Source of the DNA: Limnohabitans sp. TEGF004
GTDB taxonomy: Bacteria > Pseudomonadota > Gammaproteobacteria > Burkholderiales > Burkholderiaceae_C
Reading direction: 5' to 3'
Assembly: GCF_027924965.1 (NCBI RefSeq)
Contig: NZ_AP027056.1
Span: 2,542,001 to 2,606,000, forward strand
DNA: 64,000 nt
Position 1 is the stretch's first letter. Each line of letters opens with the position of its first letter. A program made the position numbers and the translations under genes. Shown here one piece after another: positions 29,184 to 38,791 of the stretch. The notes under the pieces were generated by a model, which made no database searches, had not been told where the DNA came from, and was given only the letters and a program-made list of their open reading frames with translations.

Positions 29184-30101
29184 ATGTCTAAAGTCTTCAT
29201 CGACGGCGAAGCCGGCACCACAGGTCTACAAATTCGCGAACGCTTGGCGCTCATGCCAAGCATCGAAGTCGTCAGCATTGACCCCGCGAAACGCAAAGAC
29301 CCCGAAGCCAAACGCGAGCTGATGGCTGGCGTGGACATGGTCATCTTGTGCCTGCACGACAACCACGCGATTGAGTCCGTCGCCATGATCGACAGCCTGA
29401 GCGGCACGAAACCCAAAATCATCGACGCCTCCACTGCGCACCGTGTTGAGCCTGGTTGGGTTTATGGCTTCCCCGAGTTGGCCGCAGGCCAACGTGATGC
29501 CGTGGTCAACGCCGACCGTGTGGCCAACCCCGGCTGCTACGCCACAGGTGCCATCGCTTTGCTGCGTCCACTGATTGACGCAGGCTTGGTTCCTGCTGAC
29601 CTTCCCGTAGCCCTGCCTTCGGTCAGCGGCTACTCAGGCGGCGGCCGCACCATGATTGAGGACTACGAAGCTGGCAAAGCGCCGCTGTTTGAAGCCTATG
29701 CACTTGGTCTAGAGCACAAGCACATCCCAGAAATCATGGCCTACACCGGCCTCACACGCCGGCCTTTGTTTGTGCCATCGGTGGGTAACTTCCGCCAAGG
29801 CATGTTGGTGCAACTGCCCATCCATTTGGACATGCTGCCAACCAAACCCAAAGCGACTGACCTGCACGACGCGCTGGCCAAACACTACGGCCAACACCCA
29901 GAAGGCTGGGTCAGCGTGCAACCCGCCACCGACAACGGCAAACTCGACGCGACCGCGTTGAACGACACCAACAAACTAGAAATTCGCGTCTTCGCGAACG
30001 AAACCCATCGCCATGCAGTGCTGATGGCGCGATTGGACAACTTAGGCAAGGGCGCTAGCGGCGCTGCGGTGCAAAACTTGCAATTGATGTTGGGCGTTTA
30101 A
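29184..30101 (+). CDS. argC: N-acetyl-gamma-glutamyl-phosphate reductase, type 2
   Basis: ArgC of the shorter type 2 class, about 305 residues, reducing N-acetylglutamyl phosphate in arginine synthesis. N-terminal Rossmann [13 protein letters not shown], catalytic Cys in ANPGCYATG and SGYSGGGR further on. ATG 29184 is chosen by family start. Its stop overlaps that of the convergent recX gene by four bases. Confidence 0.94.
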   Translation: MSKVFIDGEAGTTGLQIRERLALMPSIEVVSIDPAKRKDPEAKRELMAGVDMVILCLHDNHAIESVAMIDSLSGTKPKIIDASTAHRVEPGWVYGFPELAAGQRDAVVNADRVANPGCYATGAIALLRPLIDAGLVPADLPVALPSVSGYSGGGRTMIEDYEAGKAPLFEAYALGLEHKHIPEIMAYTGLTRRPLFVPSVGNFRQGMLVQLPIHLDMLPTKPKATDLHDALAKHYGQHPEGWVSVQPATDNGKLDATALNDTNKLEIRVFANETHRHAVLMARLDNLGKGASGAAVQNLQLMLGV

Positions 30102-30598
30102 AAGTCTTCTGCGCCAGCGACAACTTTGCGCACGACCTCAGGCGCAAAGCCTCGGCTCACTAAAAACCGCACTTGTTTGGCACGCGCCGCTTGGTCCACA
30201 GGCGGCTCGCCAAATTTCTTTCGCCAGACTTCGCGGGCTCGCTCAAGCTCGGTGCTGCGCATCTCTTGCACGGCTTCGGCGATGGCCTCAACAGGCAACC
30301 CCTTGGCTTGCAATTCTTGACGCACCCGGGATGCACCGAGCTTGCGAGAGCGGCTGTTGACCACTGACTCCACCACACGCTGCTCGTTGATGAAGTCTTT
30401 GGCCTGCAAAAAATCTAAGGCCTCGGCCAGCTCGCCCGGCGTTTCTTCAAAAGGTTTGAGCTTGCGCTCTAGCTCAAAGCGCGAGTGCTCGCGTTGCGAG
30501 AGCAAGCGCAAGGCTCGGCCTTTGAGTGAGATTTGAAACCCCTTGGCCCTTTTCGCCTTGGGTTTCTCGTCTTCGTTTGAATCGACGTCGTGTGTCAC
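30098..30598 (-). CDS. recX: Regulatory protein RecX
   Basis: RecX, 166 residues, modulates RecA filaments. Three-helix repeats are visible: [21 protein letters not shown], then [18 protein letters not shown] with RQELQAKGL, and a C-terminal [15 protein letters not shown]. It has a Lys-rich N-terminal extension (about 1-20). It lies 36 bases downstream of recA in the same direction, so the SOS promoter probably serves both. Confidence 0.92.
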   Translation of the reverse strand: MTHDVDSNEDEKPKAKRAKGFQISLKGRALRLLSQREHSRFELERKLKPFEETPGELAEALDFLQAKDFINEQRVVESVVNSRSRKLGASRVRQELQAKGLPVEAIAEAVQEMRSTELERAREVWRKKFGEPPVDQAARAKQVRFLVSRGFAPEVVRKVVAGAEDF

Positions 30599-30634
30599 GA
30601 GGCTGACTTTTGGGTTGACGCTTTTGAGCGAGCG

Positions 30635-31774
30635 TTAAGCCACTACGCCGTCTGCATCTGCATCAGCAGCGCCCTTGACGTCTTTCGCTTCTTTGGCAGC
30701 CTTAGAGGCCTTGGGCGCTTTTTCTTCTTTGGCCGCAGGTGCATCTACACCGCCAGCCAACAAAGGAATACCCAAAGATTCGCGCACTTTGTTTTCGATC
30801 TCGAAAGCCAAGGCTTCGTTTTCGCGCAAGAACTCACGGGCGTTGTCACGGCCTTGGCCAATCTTTTCGCCTTGGTAGGCGTACCAAGCGCCAGACTTTT
30901 CAATGACTTTGGCGTTCACGCCCATGTCAATGATTTCGCCTTGGCGGCTGATGCCTTCGCCAAACAAGATGTCGAACTCTGCCGTCTTGAAAGGAGGCGC
31001 CACTTTGTTCTTCACCACTTTGACTTTGGTTTCGTTACCCACAGCCTCGTCACCACGCTTGATGGTGCCGGTGCGACGAATGTCCAAACGCACAGAAGCG
31101 TAGAACTTGAGCGCGTTACCGCCAGTGGTTGTTTCTGGCGAACCAAACATCACGCCAATCTTCATGCGGATTTGGTTGATGAAGATGACAGTGCAATTGG
31201 TCTTCTTGATGGAAGCCGTCAACTTGCGCAGCGCTTGGCTCATCAAACGGGCTTGCAGGCCTGGCAATGAATCGCCCATGTCGCCTTCGAGTTCGGCCTT
31301 GGGTGTGAGGGCGGCCACAGAGTCGACCACCACCAAATCCACCGCGCCAGAGCGCACCAAGCTGTCAACCACTTCCAACGCTTGTTCGCCGGTGTCGGGC
31401 TGGCTGATGAGCAGGTCTTGCAGGTTCACGCCGAGCTTTTGGGCGTATTGAGAATCCAAAGCGTGCTCAGCATCCACAAACGCGCAAGTGCCGCCTTGTT
31501 TTTGCATCTCGGCAATCACTTGCAAGGTGAGGGTGGTTTTGCCCGATGACTCTGGGCCGTAGATTTCGATCACGCGACCACGCGGCAAACCGCCCACGCC
31601 CAAGGCAATGTCTAAACCCAATGAGCCGGTGGACACAACTTGGATGTCGTCAATCACTTCTCCTTCGCCCAAGCGCATGATGGTGCCCTTGCCGAATTGT
31701 TTTTCGATTTGCGCCAAGGCGGCTTGGAGGGCTTTGGCTTTTTCGCTGTCAGCGACGATGGGTTTGTTGTTCAT
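30635..31774 (-). CDS. recA: Recombinase RecA
   Basis: RecA, 379 residues: homologous recombination and SOS co-protease. Walker [10 protein letters not shown], Walker B-like [11 protein letters not shown]2 loop region [17 protein letters not shown] and an acidic/Ala-Lys-rich C-terminal tail of about 40 residues that is longer than in E. coli. Start [16 protein letters not shown] with GGAG upstream. A LexA-type box lies about 60-80 bases upstream. Confidence 0.98.
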   Translation of the reverse strand: MNNKPIVADSEKAKALQAALAQIEKQFGKGTIMRLGEGEVIDDIQVVSTGSLGLDIALGVGGLPRGRVIEIYGPESSGKTTLTLQVIAEMQKQGGTCAFVDAEHALDSQYAQKLGVNLQDLLISQPDTGEQALEVVDSLVRSGAVDLVVVDSVAALTPKAELEGDMGDSLPGLQARLMSQALRKLTASIKKTNCTVIFINQIRMKIGVMFGSPETTTGGNALKFYASVRLDIRRTGTIKRGDEAVGNETKVKVVKNKVAPPFKTAEFDILFGEGISRQGEIIDMGVNAKVIEKSGAWYAYQGEKIGQGRDNAREFLRENEALAFEIENKVRESLGIPLLAGGVDAPAAKEEKAPKASKAAKEAKDVKGAADADADGVVA

Positions 31775-31835
31775 GAGAAATCTCCGTTAAATCAAGGGCT
31801 TACCGAGAATGTCCAGTTACTGTGTTTAACAACAA

Positions 31836-31851
31836 CTGGATGCTTGACCAG
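31836..31851 (-). promoter_or_regulatory. LexA-type SOS box upstream of recA
   Basis: CTG-N10-CAG (read on either strand) with flanking A and T, 62-77 bases upstream of the recA start codon. The spacing matches the LexA consensus used in Beta- and Gammaproteobacteria; the inner ten bases are less AT-alternating than the canonical site. No second box is evident. It could also influence the divergent MarR gene. Confidence 0.7.
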
Positions 31852-31915
31852 TACTTTAACGCAAAGTCAAAACTTGTAAACACTTTTTTTGGTCAGTTTG
31901 CCTTACCATCTATAA

Positions 31916-32425
31916 ATGGCTTCTACTCCCACCTTTTCCACCCAGCAAGACTGGCGACAAGTTCACTTGGGCCGCTTACTCGGCCACGCCATGCGACGCT
32001 TTGACGCTCGCGTGCTGCACCTGATGGCGCACAACGAGGATGTGCCTTTAGCGTTGTCCAACCTCGCCGCCCGCTCGCAGGTGAGCGCGGCGCACATCCA
32101 CATCACACGCCACCTGAGCCTAGAAGGCTCACGCCTGATCGACCTCGCCGCCAGCGCCGGCATGACCAAGCAGGCCATGGGCGACTTAGTCACCCAGTGC
32201 GAAGCGTGGGGCTTGGTACAACGCACGCCCGACCCACAAGACGCCCGCGCGCGGCGCATTGTGTTCACCGAAACTGGGCTGGCTTGGCTGCGGGCTTTTG
32301 AGCAAGCCGTGGCACAAACCGAAGCGGAATTCAAACAAGAAGTGGGCACAGACGTGGCCACCGTGGTCAGCTTAGGGTTGGAGGCCTATGCAGGGGCTTA
32401 CTCGGACCTAGAATCGCAGCGCTGA
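31916..32425 (+). CDS. MarR-family transcriptional regulator
   Basis: A 169-residue winged-helix regulator: helix region LSNLAARSQVSAAHIHITRHL, recognition helix SAGMTKQAMGDLVTQCEAWGLV, wing TPDPQDARARRIVFTETG. Ligand and targets unknown. Divergent from recA and followed 37 bases later by a two-component pair, which it may or may not control. Confidence 0.88.
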   Translation: MASTPTFSTQQDWRQVHLGRLLGHAMRRFDARVLHLMAHNEDVPLALSNLAARSQVSAAHIHITRHLSLEGSRLIDLAASAGMTKQAMGDLVTQCEAWGLVQRTPDPQDARARRIVFTETGLAWLRAFEQAVAQTEAEFKQEVGTDVATVVSLGLEAYAGAYSDLESQR

Positions 32426-32462
32426 ACTTTCTAAAAAACACAAACAAAGTTGGAGACAACAC

Positions 32463-33137
32463 ATGCGCATCCTGATTGCAGAAGACGACTTGGTCTTGGC
32501 CGACGGCCTGTTGCGTACTTTGCGCGCATCGGGTGCCGCCGCCGACCACGTGGCCAGCGGCACCGAAGCCGATGCCGCTTTGATGACCACCGATGAGTTT
32601 GACTTGCTCATCTTGGATTTAGGCCTTCCCAAAATGCACGGCCTTGAAGTGCTCAAACGTTTGCGATCACGCGGTTCATCCATTCCTGTGCTCATCCTCA
32701 CCGCTGCTGACGGCGTGGAGGAGCGTGTGAAAGGTTTGGACTACGGCGCGGACGACTACATGGCCAAACCCTTCAGCCTGCAAGAACTCGAAGCCCGCGT
32801 GCGCGCCCTCACACGTCGCGGCATGGGTGGCACCTCGTCGTCCATCAAACACGGCCCACTGGTGTACGACCAAACCGGTCGCGTGGCCACCATTGACGGC
32901 AAGATGGTCGAACTTTCTGCGCGTGAACTCGGCTTGCTCGAAGTGCTGTTGCAACGCAGTGGCCGCTTGGTGAGCAAAGACCAACTGGTCGAGCGCCTGT
33001 GCGAGTGGGGCGAAGAGGTGAGCAACAACGCCATTGAGGTGTACATCCACCGCCTGCGCAAGAAGATTGAAAAAGGCCCCATCCGCATCGCCACCGTGCG
33101 CGGCTTGGGCTACTGCCTCGAAAAGATTCCGGGCTAA
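32463..33137 (+). CDS. OmpR-family response regulator (TctD/QseB-like)
   Basis: A 224-residue regulator: receiver domain with acidic pair EDD at 7-9, phosphoacceptor Asp in LLILDLGLPK, Lys in MAKPFSLQELEARV; winged-helix DNA-binding domain with ELSARELGLLEVLLQR and NAIEVYIHRLRKKI. The gene precedes its cognate kinase by 15 bases. It resembles TctD/QseB-type regulators, which often control tricarboxylate or metal-related genes; the stimulus is not deducible here. Confidence 0.92.
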   Translation: MRILIAEDDLVLADGLLRTLRASGAAADHVASGTEADAALMTTDEFDLLILDLGLPKMHGLEVLKRLRSRGSSIPVLILTAADGVEERVKGLDYGADDYMAKPFSLQELEARVRALTRRGMGGTSSSIKHGPLVYDQTGRVATIDGKMVELSARELGLLEVLLQRSGRLVSKDQLVERLCEWGEEVSNNAIEVYIHRLRKKIEKGPIRIATVRGLGYCLEKIPG

Positions 33138-33152
33138 ACACGGCACACTTGC

Positions 33153-34595
33153 ATGGCAAAGCTGTTTAGGCGCGAGCAACACTCGCTGTTTGGCGAGATT
33201 CTGGATTGGATGCTCACGCCGCTGCTGCTGCTGTGGCCGGTCAGCTTGGCGCTGACGTGGCTGGTGGCGCAAAACATTGCAGGCCGCCCGTTTGACCGAG
33301 GCTTGGAATACAACGTGCAAGCCCTCGCGCAGCTCGTCAAGAGCGACCAAACGCGCATGTATTTCAACTTGCCTTTGCCAGCGCGCGAAATTTTGCGCGC
33401 CGACGAAGCGGACTTGATTTATTACCAAGTGCTGGGCACGCGTGGCGAATTTGTGAGCGGCGAACGCGACTTCCCACTGCCCCCTGACGAAGAAAAACCT
33501 TTGCCAAGTGAAGTACGCATTCGCGATGACGAAATGCGCGGCGCCGATGTGCGCGTGGCCTACACCTGGGTGCGCGTAGACGTGCCAGGTGCCAAGCCCG
33601 TGCTGGTGCAAGTGGGCGAAACACTAGAGAAACGCTCGGTGCTGGCCACCGAAATTATCAAAGGCGTGATGCTGCCGCAGTTCGTCATCTTGCCGCTGGC
33701 CGTGCTGTTGGTGTGGCTGGCTTTGGCGCGCGGCATTCGCCCGCTCAACAAACTCGAAGAACGCATTCGTCTGCGCAAACCAGATGACCTGAGTCCGTTG
33801 GATGAATCTGCGGTACCGCAAGAAGTAGCCCCTCTGGTGGCCTCTATCAACGACTTGCTCACACGACTCAAAGAATCCATCGCCACACAAAAACGCTTTT
33901 TGGCCGATGCCGCGCATCAACTCAAAACACCGTTGGCGGGTTTGCGCATGCAAGCCGACTTGGCGCAACGCGCGGACTCTAGCGCGGATGAACTCAAGCA
34001 ATCGCTCAAACTCATTGGACGCGCCAGCATTCGCGCCACGCACACGGTGAACCAACTGTTGTCCTTGGCACGCGCCGAAAGCGGCAGCACCAACATCGCG
34101 CGCAGCCCTTGTGATTTGGTGGCGTTGGTGAGCGACGTGATTCAAGACTCGCTGCCACGCGCCTTGGACAAATACATTGACCTAGGCTATGAAGGTGCGG
34201 CATCCGGCAGCACAGGTGTGCGTGTGATGGGCAACCCCACGCTGCTCAAAGAAATGGTGCGCAACTTGGTGGACAACGCCATCAACTACACGCCCTCCAG
34301 CGAGGACACTCCGGGCGTGATTACCGTGCGTTTGCTCGCCGACAAGTTTGGCAAAGTGGTGGTGTTGCAGGTGGAAGATTCGGGCCCTGGCATTCCAGAG
34401 GCGGAACGCGATTTGGTGTTCCAACCCTTCTACCGCGCCTTGGGCACAGAGGCCGATGGCTCGGGCTTAGGCCTGCCCATCGTGCTGGAAATTGCGCACC
34501 AACACGCCGCTGTGGTGACGCTGGAAGATGCATCCCCCGGCAAGTCCATGCCGGGTGCTCGGTTCACCGTGCGTTTCTCGAATACGCAGGCATAA
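33153..34595 (+). CDS. Sensor histidine kinase with 2CSK_N domain (TctE-like)
   Basis: Membrane kinase of 480 residues: TM1 about 17-45, periplasmic 2CSK_N sensor domain about 46-165 (RPFDRGLEYNVQALAQLV), TM2 about 170-192, HAMP-like linker, HisKA with phospho-His in DAAHQLKTPLAGLRMQADLA, HATPase_c with NLVDNAINYTP, DSGPGIP and GSGLGLPIV. Pairs with the preceding TctD-like regulator. Ends near a convergent terminator. Confidence 0.92.
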   Translation: MAKLFRREQHSLFGEILDWMLTPLLLLWPVSLALTWLVAQNIAGRPFDRGLEYNVQALAQLVKSDQTRMYFNLPLPAREILRADEADLIYYQVLGTRGEFVSGERDFPLPPDEEKPLPSEVRIRDDEMRGADVRVAYTWVRVDVPGAKPVLVQVGETLEKRSVLATEIIKGVMLPQFVILPLAVLLVWLALARGIRPLNKLEERIRLRKPDDLSPLDESAVPQEVAPLVASINDLLTRLKESIATQKRFLADAAHQLKTPLAGLRMQADLAQRADSSADELKQSLKLIGRASIRATHTVNQLLSLARAESGSTNIARSPCDLVALVSDVIQDSLPRALDKYIDLGYEGAASGSTGVRVMGNPTLLKEMVRNLVDNAINYTPSSEDTPGVITVRLLADKFGKVVVLQVEDSGPGIPEAERDLVFQPFYRALGTEADGSGLGLPIVLEIAHQHAAVVTLEDASPGKSMPGARFTVRFSNTQA

Positions 34596-34617
34596 AAAAG
34601 CGGCTCACAAGCCGCTT
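34593..34617 (-). terminator. Intrinsic terminator between kinase and ferric ABC genes
   Basis: An 8-bp perfect stem (AAGCGGCT at 34598-34605 with AGCCGCTT at 34610-34617), CACA loop. On the minus strand a run of six T follows, so it chiefly terminates the ABC ATPase transcript; it may also slow the convergent kinase transcript. Confidence 0.8.
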
Positions 34618-34637
34618 GTCCAACTCACGAGGTCTGT

Positions 34638-35816
34638 TTAAGCCAATGGCTTCACATGAAAGTGAATCGGCTGTTCATGCGTTTGCGCGTGCTCATGCGG
34701 CGCCTCGTGCTCAGCGCAAGGCATATTGCACAAGTCGTTGCCATTCACGGGGCAAGCACGGTTGAATGTGACCACATGGTCCACCTCGGCGCGAATGCCA
34801 ATCCACTCGCCCACTTTGTGGTCGTGATGGCTGGGCACATGGGCCATTACCGTTTCGCCGGTTTTCAAACGCAAGGTATACAAAAACTCTGAGCCACGGA
34901 ATGATTTGCGAATGATTTCCGCCTTCACCGGTGCATCGTCATCGTGCACGATGTCATCCGCACGCAGCAGCACATCGCACTCACCGGATGCAAAGGTGCA
35001 GGGCAGTGGGCACTCGGCCACATCCATCAAATCGCCCATGGGCGTGTGAACCACCACTTGGTTGTTCACCTCGCGCAGGGTGGCGGGCGTGAAGACGCCG
35101 TGGCCAATGAACTCGGCCACAAAGCGGGTGGCAGGGCGGTGGTACAGCGTGTAGGCGTCGTCCCACTGGTGCAAGCGGCCTTCGGACATGACGCCAATCA
35201 CGTCACCAATCGCAAAGGCTTCCATTTGGTCGTGCGTCACAAACAAGGCTGTGGTTTGCGCTTCTTTCAAAATGCCACGCACTTCCAAAGCCAAGCGTTC
35301 GCGCAGTTCCACATCGAGGTTGGAGAACGGTTCGTCCAACAACAACAGTTGTGGCTTAGGCGCCAACGCACGGGCCAAGGCCACGCGCTGTTGTTGGCCA
35401 CCCGACAATTCGTGTGGAAAACGTTGTGCACTGCTGGCCAAACCCACCAAGGCCAACACCTCGCGCACACGCGCTTCGCGCTCGGCACGGGGTTGCTTGT
35501 GCAAGCCAAAGCTCACGTTGTCATGCACGGTCAAATGGGGGAAGAGGGCGTAGTCTTGAAACACCATGCCAATGCGGCGCGCTTCGGGTGCCACATGCAC
35601 GGAGGCACTGCTGACCACCGATTGGGCCAAACGAATTTCACCGGCACTGGCACGCTCTAGGCCGGCCACCGCGCGCAACAGCGTGGTTTTGCCGCAGCCC
35701 GAAGGGCCAATGAGCACACCCATTTCGCCCGCGCGCAAGCTCAGCGTGACGCGATCCACCGAGGGTCGGGCACGTTCTGGGTAGCTAACGGAGAGCTGGG
35801 CGACATCTAAAAACAT
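34638..35816 (-). CDS. fbpC: Ferric iron ABC transporter ATP-binding protein with Cys/His-rich tail
   Basis: ABC ATPase of 392 residues of the FbpC/AfuC group. Walker A GPSGCGKTT, signature LSGGQQQR, Walker B LLLDEPFSNLD, H-loop FVTHDQ, then a TOBE-like regulatory domain (about 240-345). The last roughly 40 residues are unusual: three Cys followed by at least seven His (NDLCNMPCAEHE then HEHAQTHEQPIHFHV), a possible metal-sensing tail. It is divergent from the permease gene across a 60-base spacer. The partners suggest Fe(III) import; substrate specificity is inferred from the neighbours. Confidence 0.9.
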   Translation of the reverse strand: MFLDVAQLSVSYPERARPSVDRVTLSLRAGEMGVLIGPSGCGKTTLLRAVAGLERASAGEIRLAQSVVSSASVHVAPEARRIGMVFQDYALFPHLTVHDNVSFGLHKQPRAEREARVREVLALVGLASSAQRFPHELSGGQQQRVALARALAPKPQLLLLDEPFSNLDVELRERLALEVRGILKEAQTTALFVTHDQMEAFAIGDVIGVMSEGRLHQWDDAYTLYHRPATRFVAEFIGHGVFTPATLREVNNQVVVHTPMGDLMDVAECPLPCTFASGECDVLLRADDIVHDDDAPVKAEIIRKSFRGSEFLYTLRLKTGETVMAHVPSHHDHKVGEWIGIRAEVDHVVTFNRACPVNGNDLCNMPCAEHEAPHEHAQTHEQPIHFHVKPLA

Positions 35817-35875
35817 AGCGCCATTGTAGAGACGGCCTTTAACGCCACACGCTGTGCGGCTACCTACAATGCCGC

Positions 35876-37495
35876 ATGGTTTTTAGCTCTCGCTTGTTTT
35901 TACGCTGTGTGTTGGCCGTCCTGGCCTTGCTGTTGGCACTGCCAGTGTTGACCGTGCTGTTTTCGTGGGCACAGTGGAACGACGCCTCAGCCAGCATCTT
36001 GGCTGAGATGGCCAGCACGGTGCTGCCTGACTATGTGGGCACCTCGCTGCTGCTGTGCGCACTGGTGAGCGTGGGCGTCATCAGCATGGGCACGGTGTCT
36101 GCGGCAGCGGTGACGTTGTTTGACTTCCCCATGCGCCGCAGTTTGGAATGGGCGCTGCTCTTGCCACTGGCCATGCCTGCGTATGTGGTGGCCTATGCCT
36201 ACACCGACTACTTGCAATTCAGCGGCCCCCTGCAAACCGGCATTCGGGCTGCGTTTGGCCTAGAAGGCCGCGTGTTCCCCGAGGTTCGCAATGTGTGGGG
36301 CGCAGCCTGTGTGTTCACCCTCGCGCTGTATCCCTATGTGTATTTACTGGCTCGCACGGCTTTGTCTGAACGCGCCAACCATTTGATGGAGGCAGCCCGC
36401 TTGCTGGGTGCACCGCTGTCGCGCCGCATTCTGCGCGTGGCCTTGCCGCTGGCTCGCCCTGCCATTGCCGCAGGCACCGCTTTGGCCTTGATGGAAACCT
36501 TGGCTGACTTTGGTGTGTCGAGCTACTTTGGCATTCAAACCTTCACTGCTGGCATTTACAAAGCGTGGCTGGTGATGGACAACCGCATTGCCGCTGCGCA
36601 ACTGGCCACTTTGCTGCTCATCGTGGTGGTGGTCTTGCTTGCAGCCGAGCAGCGCGCGCAATCGCGCTTGCGTTTTTCCAGCGCGCGCGTGGACCGCCAT
36701 GGCAGCGAATCGCAACCTTTGAAGTTACAAGGCGCAGCTGCCGCTTTTGTGTGGACGCTGTGTGTGCTGCCCGTGTTGTGCGGTTTTGTGTTGCCCGTGC
36801 TGTTTATGTTTCGCGCTTTGTTGCAAGGCGACGGCGTGATGGATTTGCCTTGGTCACGCTTTGTGCAATGGTCTGTTACCAGCTTGTCGCTGGGTGGCAT
36901 GACGGCGCTGCTGGCTGTAGGCGCTGCTTTGCTGTTGGCTGCACAAGCCCGCTTGCACCCCAACTGGCTCACGCGCCAAGCCATGGGTGTGGTGAGCTTG
37001 GGCTATGCCGTACCAGGCGCGGTGATTGTGGTGGGCTTGCTCTTGCCTGTGGGCTGGGTGCAAGCCACGTGGCCGCAATCGGGTGTTGGCTTTTGGCTGA
37101 CCGCAACGGTGCTGGGTTTGGTGTGGGCGTACTTGGTGCGCTTTGTGGCCGTGGCTTTGCAATCGGTGCAAAGCGGCTACGCGCGCGTGCCCGCATCGCT
37201 GGACGACAGTGCGCGCATGCTGGGCACCTCAGGTTTGTCGCTGGTGCGTCGCGTGCACTGGCCTTTGCTAAAAAAACCACTCGCAGCAGCCACGCTGCTG
37301 GTGCTGGTCGATGTGATGAAAGAACTGCCCGCCACCTTGGTGCTGCGCCCCTTCAACACCGACACATTGGCCATCATGGCCTATCAATTGGCGCGTGACG
37401 AACGCTTGGGCGAAGCCGCTTTACCCTCGTTGGCCTTGGTGCTAGTGGGCTTGCTGCCGGTCATCTTGCTCAGCCGCACCCTGCGCCGCAACTGA
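35876..37495 (+). CDS. fbpB: Ferric iron ABC transporter permease (fused two-domain FbpB type)
   Basis: Inner-membrane permease of 539 residues with two BPD_transp_1 halves, about 12 TM helices in all. EAA-type loops appear as LMEAARLLGAPLSRRILRVALPLARPA in the first half and LDDSARMLGTSGLSLVRRVHWPLL in the second, shown by their spaced Ala/Gly pattern. Works with the divergent ATPase and the downstream FutA-like protein. Start ATG 35876 directly abuts the short divergent promoter region. Confidence 0.92.
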   Translation: MVFSSRLFLRCVLAVLALLLALPVLTVLFSWAQWNDASASILAEMASTVLPDYVGTSLLLCALVSVGVISMGTVSAAAVTLFDFPMRRSLEWALLLPLAMPAYVVAYAYTDYLQFSGPLQTGIRAAFGLEGRVFPEVRNVWGAACVFTLALYPYVYLLARTALSERANHLMEAARLLGAPLSRRILRVALPLARPAIAAGTALALMETLADFGVSSYFGIQTFTAGIYKAWLVMDNRIAAAQLATLLLIVVVVLLAAEQRAQSRLRFSSARVDRHGSESQPLKLQGAAAAFVWTLCVLPVLCGFVLPVLFMFRALLQGDGVMDLPWSRFVQWSVTSLSLGGMTALLAVGAALLLAAQARLHPNWLTRQAMGVVSLGYAVPGAVIVVGLLLPVGWVQATWPQSGVGFWLTATVLGLVWAYLVRFVAVALQSVQSGYARVPASLDDSARMLGTSGLSLVRRVHWPLLKKPLAAATLLVLVDVMKELPATLVLRPFNTDTLAIMAYQLARDERLGEAALPSLALVLVGLLPVILLSRTLRRN

Positions 37496-37542
37496 CTCTG
37501 CGCGATAAAACCTGCACTTTCGGCAGGGGCATTTGATCCAAG

Positions 37543-37567
37543 TCAAATGATAATGATTCGCATTTGA
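37543..37567. promoter_or_regulatory. Fur-like box upstream of the ferric-binding protein gene
   Basis: A 25-base inverted repeat with arms TCAAATG (37543-37549) and CATTTGA (37561-37567) around ATAATGATTCG; the core AATGATAATGATTCGCATT at 37546-37564 closely matches the Fur consensus of GATAAT hexamer repeats. It lies 40-64 bases before the FutA-like start, within reach of its promoter. Iron repression of the binding protein and downstream genes is the natural reading. Confidence 0.78.
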
Positions 37568-37606
37568 TGTACACTCATCCCAAGCTTTTCAACTTGGAGT
37601 CGCCCC

Positions 37607-38662
37607 ATGCGTAGCACCCTCACCGTTTTGTCCTTGGCCATTTCTGCCGTATCCGCTGGCTTGTTCAGCGCTTCTGCGTTGGCCGACGAACAGGTCATCA
37701 ACCTGTACTCAGCCCGCCATTACCCCACCGATGAAGCGCTGTACAGCGACTTCACCAAAGCCACGGGCATCAAAATCAACCGCGTTGATTCGGACGACGC
37801 CGGCATCATCGCCCGCCTCAAGGCTGAGGGCACGGCATCACCTGCCGATGTCATCTTGCTGGTCGACGCCGCCCGTTTGTGGAAAGGCGAAGTCGATGGC
37901 ATGTTCTTGCCCATCAAATCCAAGACTTTGGAAACCGCCATTCCCTCTCAGCTGCGCTCTAAACCCACCGACGACGGCACCGCTTGGTTTGGTTTGTCTA
38001 CCCGCGCTCGCGTGGTGGTGTACGACAAGCTCAAAGTCAAACGCGAAGACGTGGACACCTACGAAGAGCTGGCCGACCCCAAGAACAAAGGCAAGTTGTG
38101 CATCCGCTCGGGCTCGCACCCCTACAACTTGAGCCTGTTTGGCGCGATGACCGAACACCTCGGTCCTGCTGCCACTGAAGTCTGGCTCAAAGGCATGGTC
38201 GACAACATGGCCCGCGCGCCCAAAGGCGGCGACACCGACCAAATCAAAGCGGTGGCCAGCGGTGAGTGCGGCATTGCAGTGACCAACACCTACTACTTGG
38301 CGCGCTTGATGCGCTCCACCAACCCCGCCGAAAAAGCGGTGGCTGAGCGCGTGGGCGTGGTGTTCCCCAACCAACAAAGCTGGGGCACGCACGTGAACGT
38401 GGCTGGTGGTGCGGTGGCGCGTTACTCAAAGAACCAAGCCAACGCCGTGAAGTTTTTGGAATACCTCGTCAGCCCTGAAGCACAAAACCACTTTGCCAAC
38501 GGCAACAACGAGTGGCCCGTGGTCAAGGGCATGAAGCTGGACAACCCCGCGTTGAAAGCCATGACCGGCGGCAACTTCAAAAGCGAGCTGGTACCCATCA
38601 GCGCCGTGGGCATGAACCAAATCAAGGTGCAACAAATGTTGGACCGCGTGGGTTTCAAGTAA
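37607..38662 (+). CDS. futA: Fe(3+) ABC transporter periplasmic binding protein (FutA/FbpA type)
   Basis: A 351-residue periplasmic binding protein with a signal peptide cleaved around ALA/DEQ (residue 26-27). Mature N-terminus VINLYSARHYPTDEALY is the FutA/FbpA iron-binding signature with Tyr in YSARHY; further candidate Fe ligands are the paired Tyr in VTNTYYLARLM. Delivers ferric iron to FbpB/FbpC. It has its own Fur-like box, so binding protein may be expressed above the permease. A stem-loop follows the stop. Confidence 0.94.
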   Translation: MRSTLTVLSLAISAVSAGLFSASALADEQVINLYSARHYPTDEALYSDFTKATGIKINRVDSDDAGIIARLKAEGTASPADVILLVDAARLWKGEVDGMFLPIKSKTLETAIPSQLRSKPTDDGTAWFGLSTRARVVVYDKLKVKREDVDTYEELADPKNKGKLCIRSGSHPYNLSLFGAMTEHLGPAATEVWLKGMVDNMARAPKGGDTDQIKAVASGECGIAVTNTYYLARLMRSTNPAEKAVAERVGVVFPNQQSWGTHVNVAGGAVARYSKNQANAVKFLEYLVSPEAQNHFANGNNEWPVVKGMKLDNPALKAMTGGNFKSELVPISAVGMNQIKVQQMLDRVGFK

Positions 38663-38675
38663 ACACCACGCTTGC

Positions 38676-38696
38676 GTTGCGCAGACGATGCGCAAC
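38676..38696 (+). other. Perfect stem-loop between futA and the TonB-dependent receptor
   Basis: Eight-bp perfect stem GTTGCGCA/TGCGCAAC with a 5-base loop, 14 bases after the futA stop. Followed only by TTCT, so it is a weak terminator at best; it may be an mRNA-end stabiliser or attenuator that separates futA from receptor expression. Confidence 0.45.
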
Positions 38697-38791
38697 TTCT
38701 CGAACAGCCAGCCACTCACGCCTTCGGGTCGTTGATAGCCAGCCATTGATCAGGCAGCTTGCCTGCCACCTTTTCAATGTTGGAATTTCAA

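Noticed and set aside
32676..33611. 311-codon antisense frame across the regulator/kinase pair
   Set aside because: It crosses two recognisable genes and shows no domain; shadow of codon usage.
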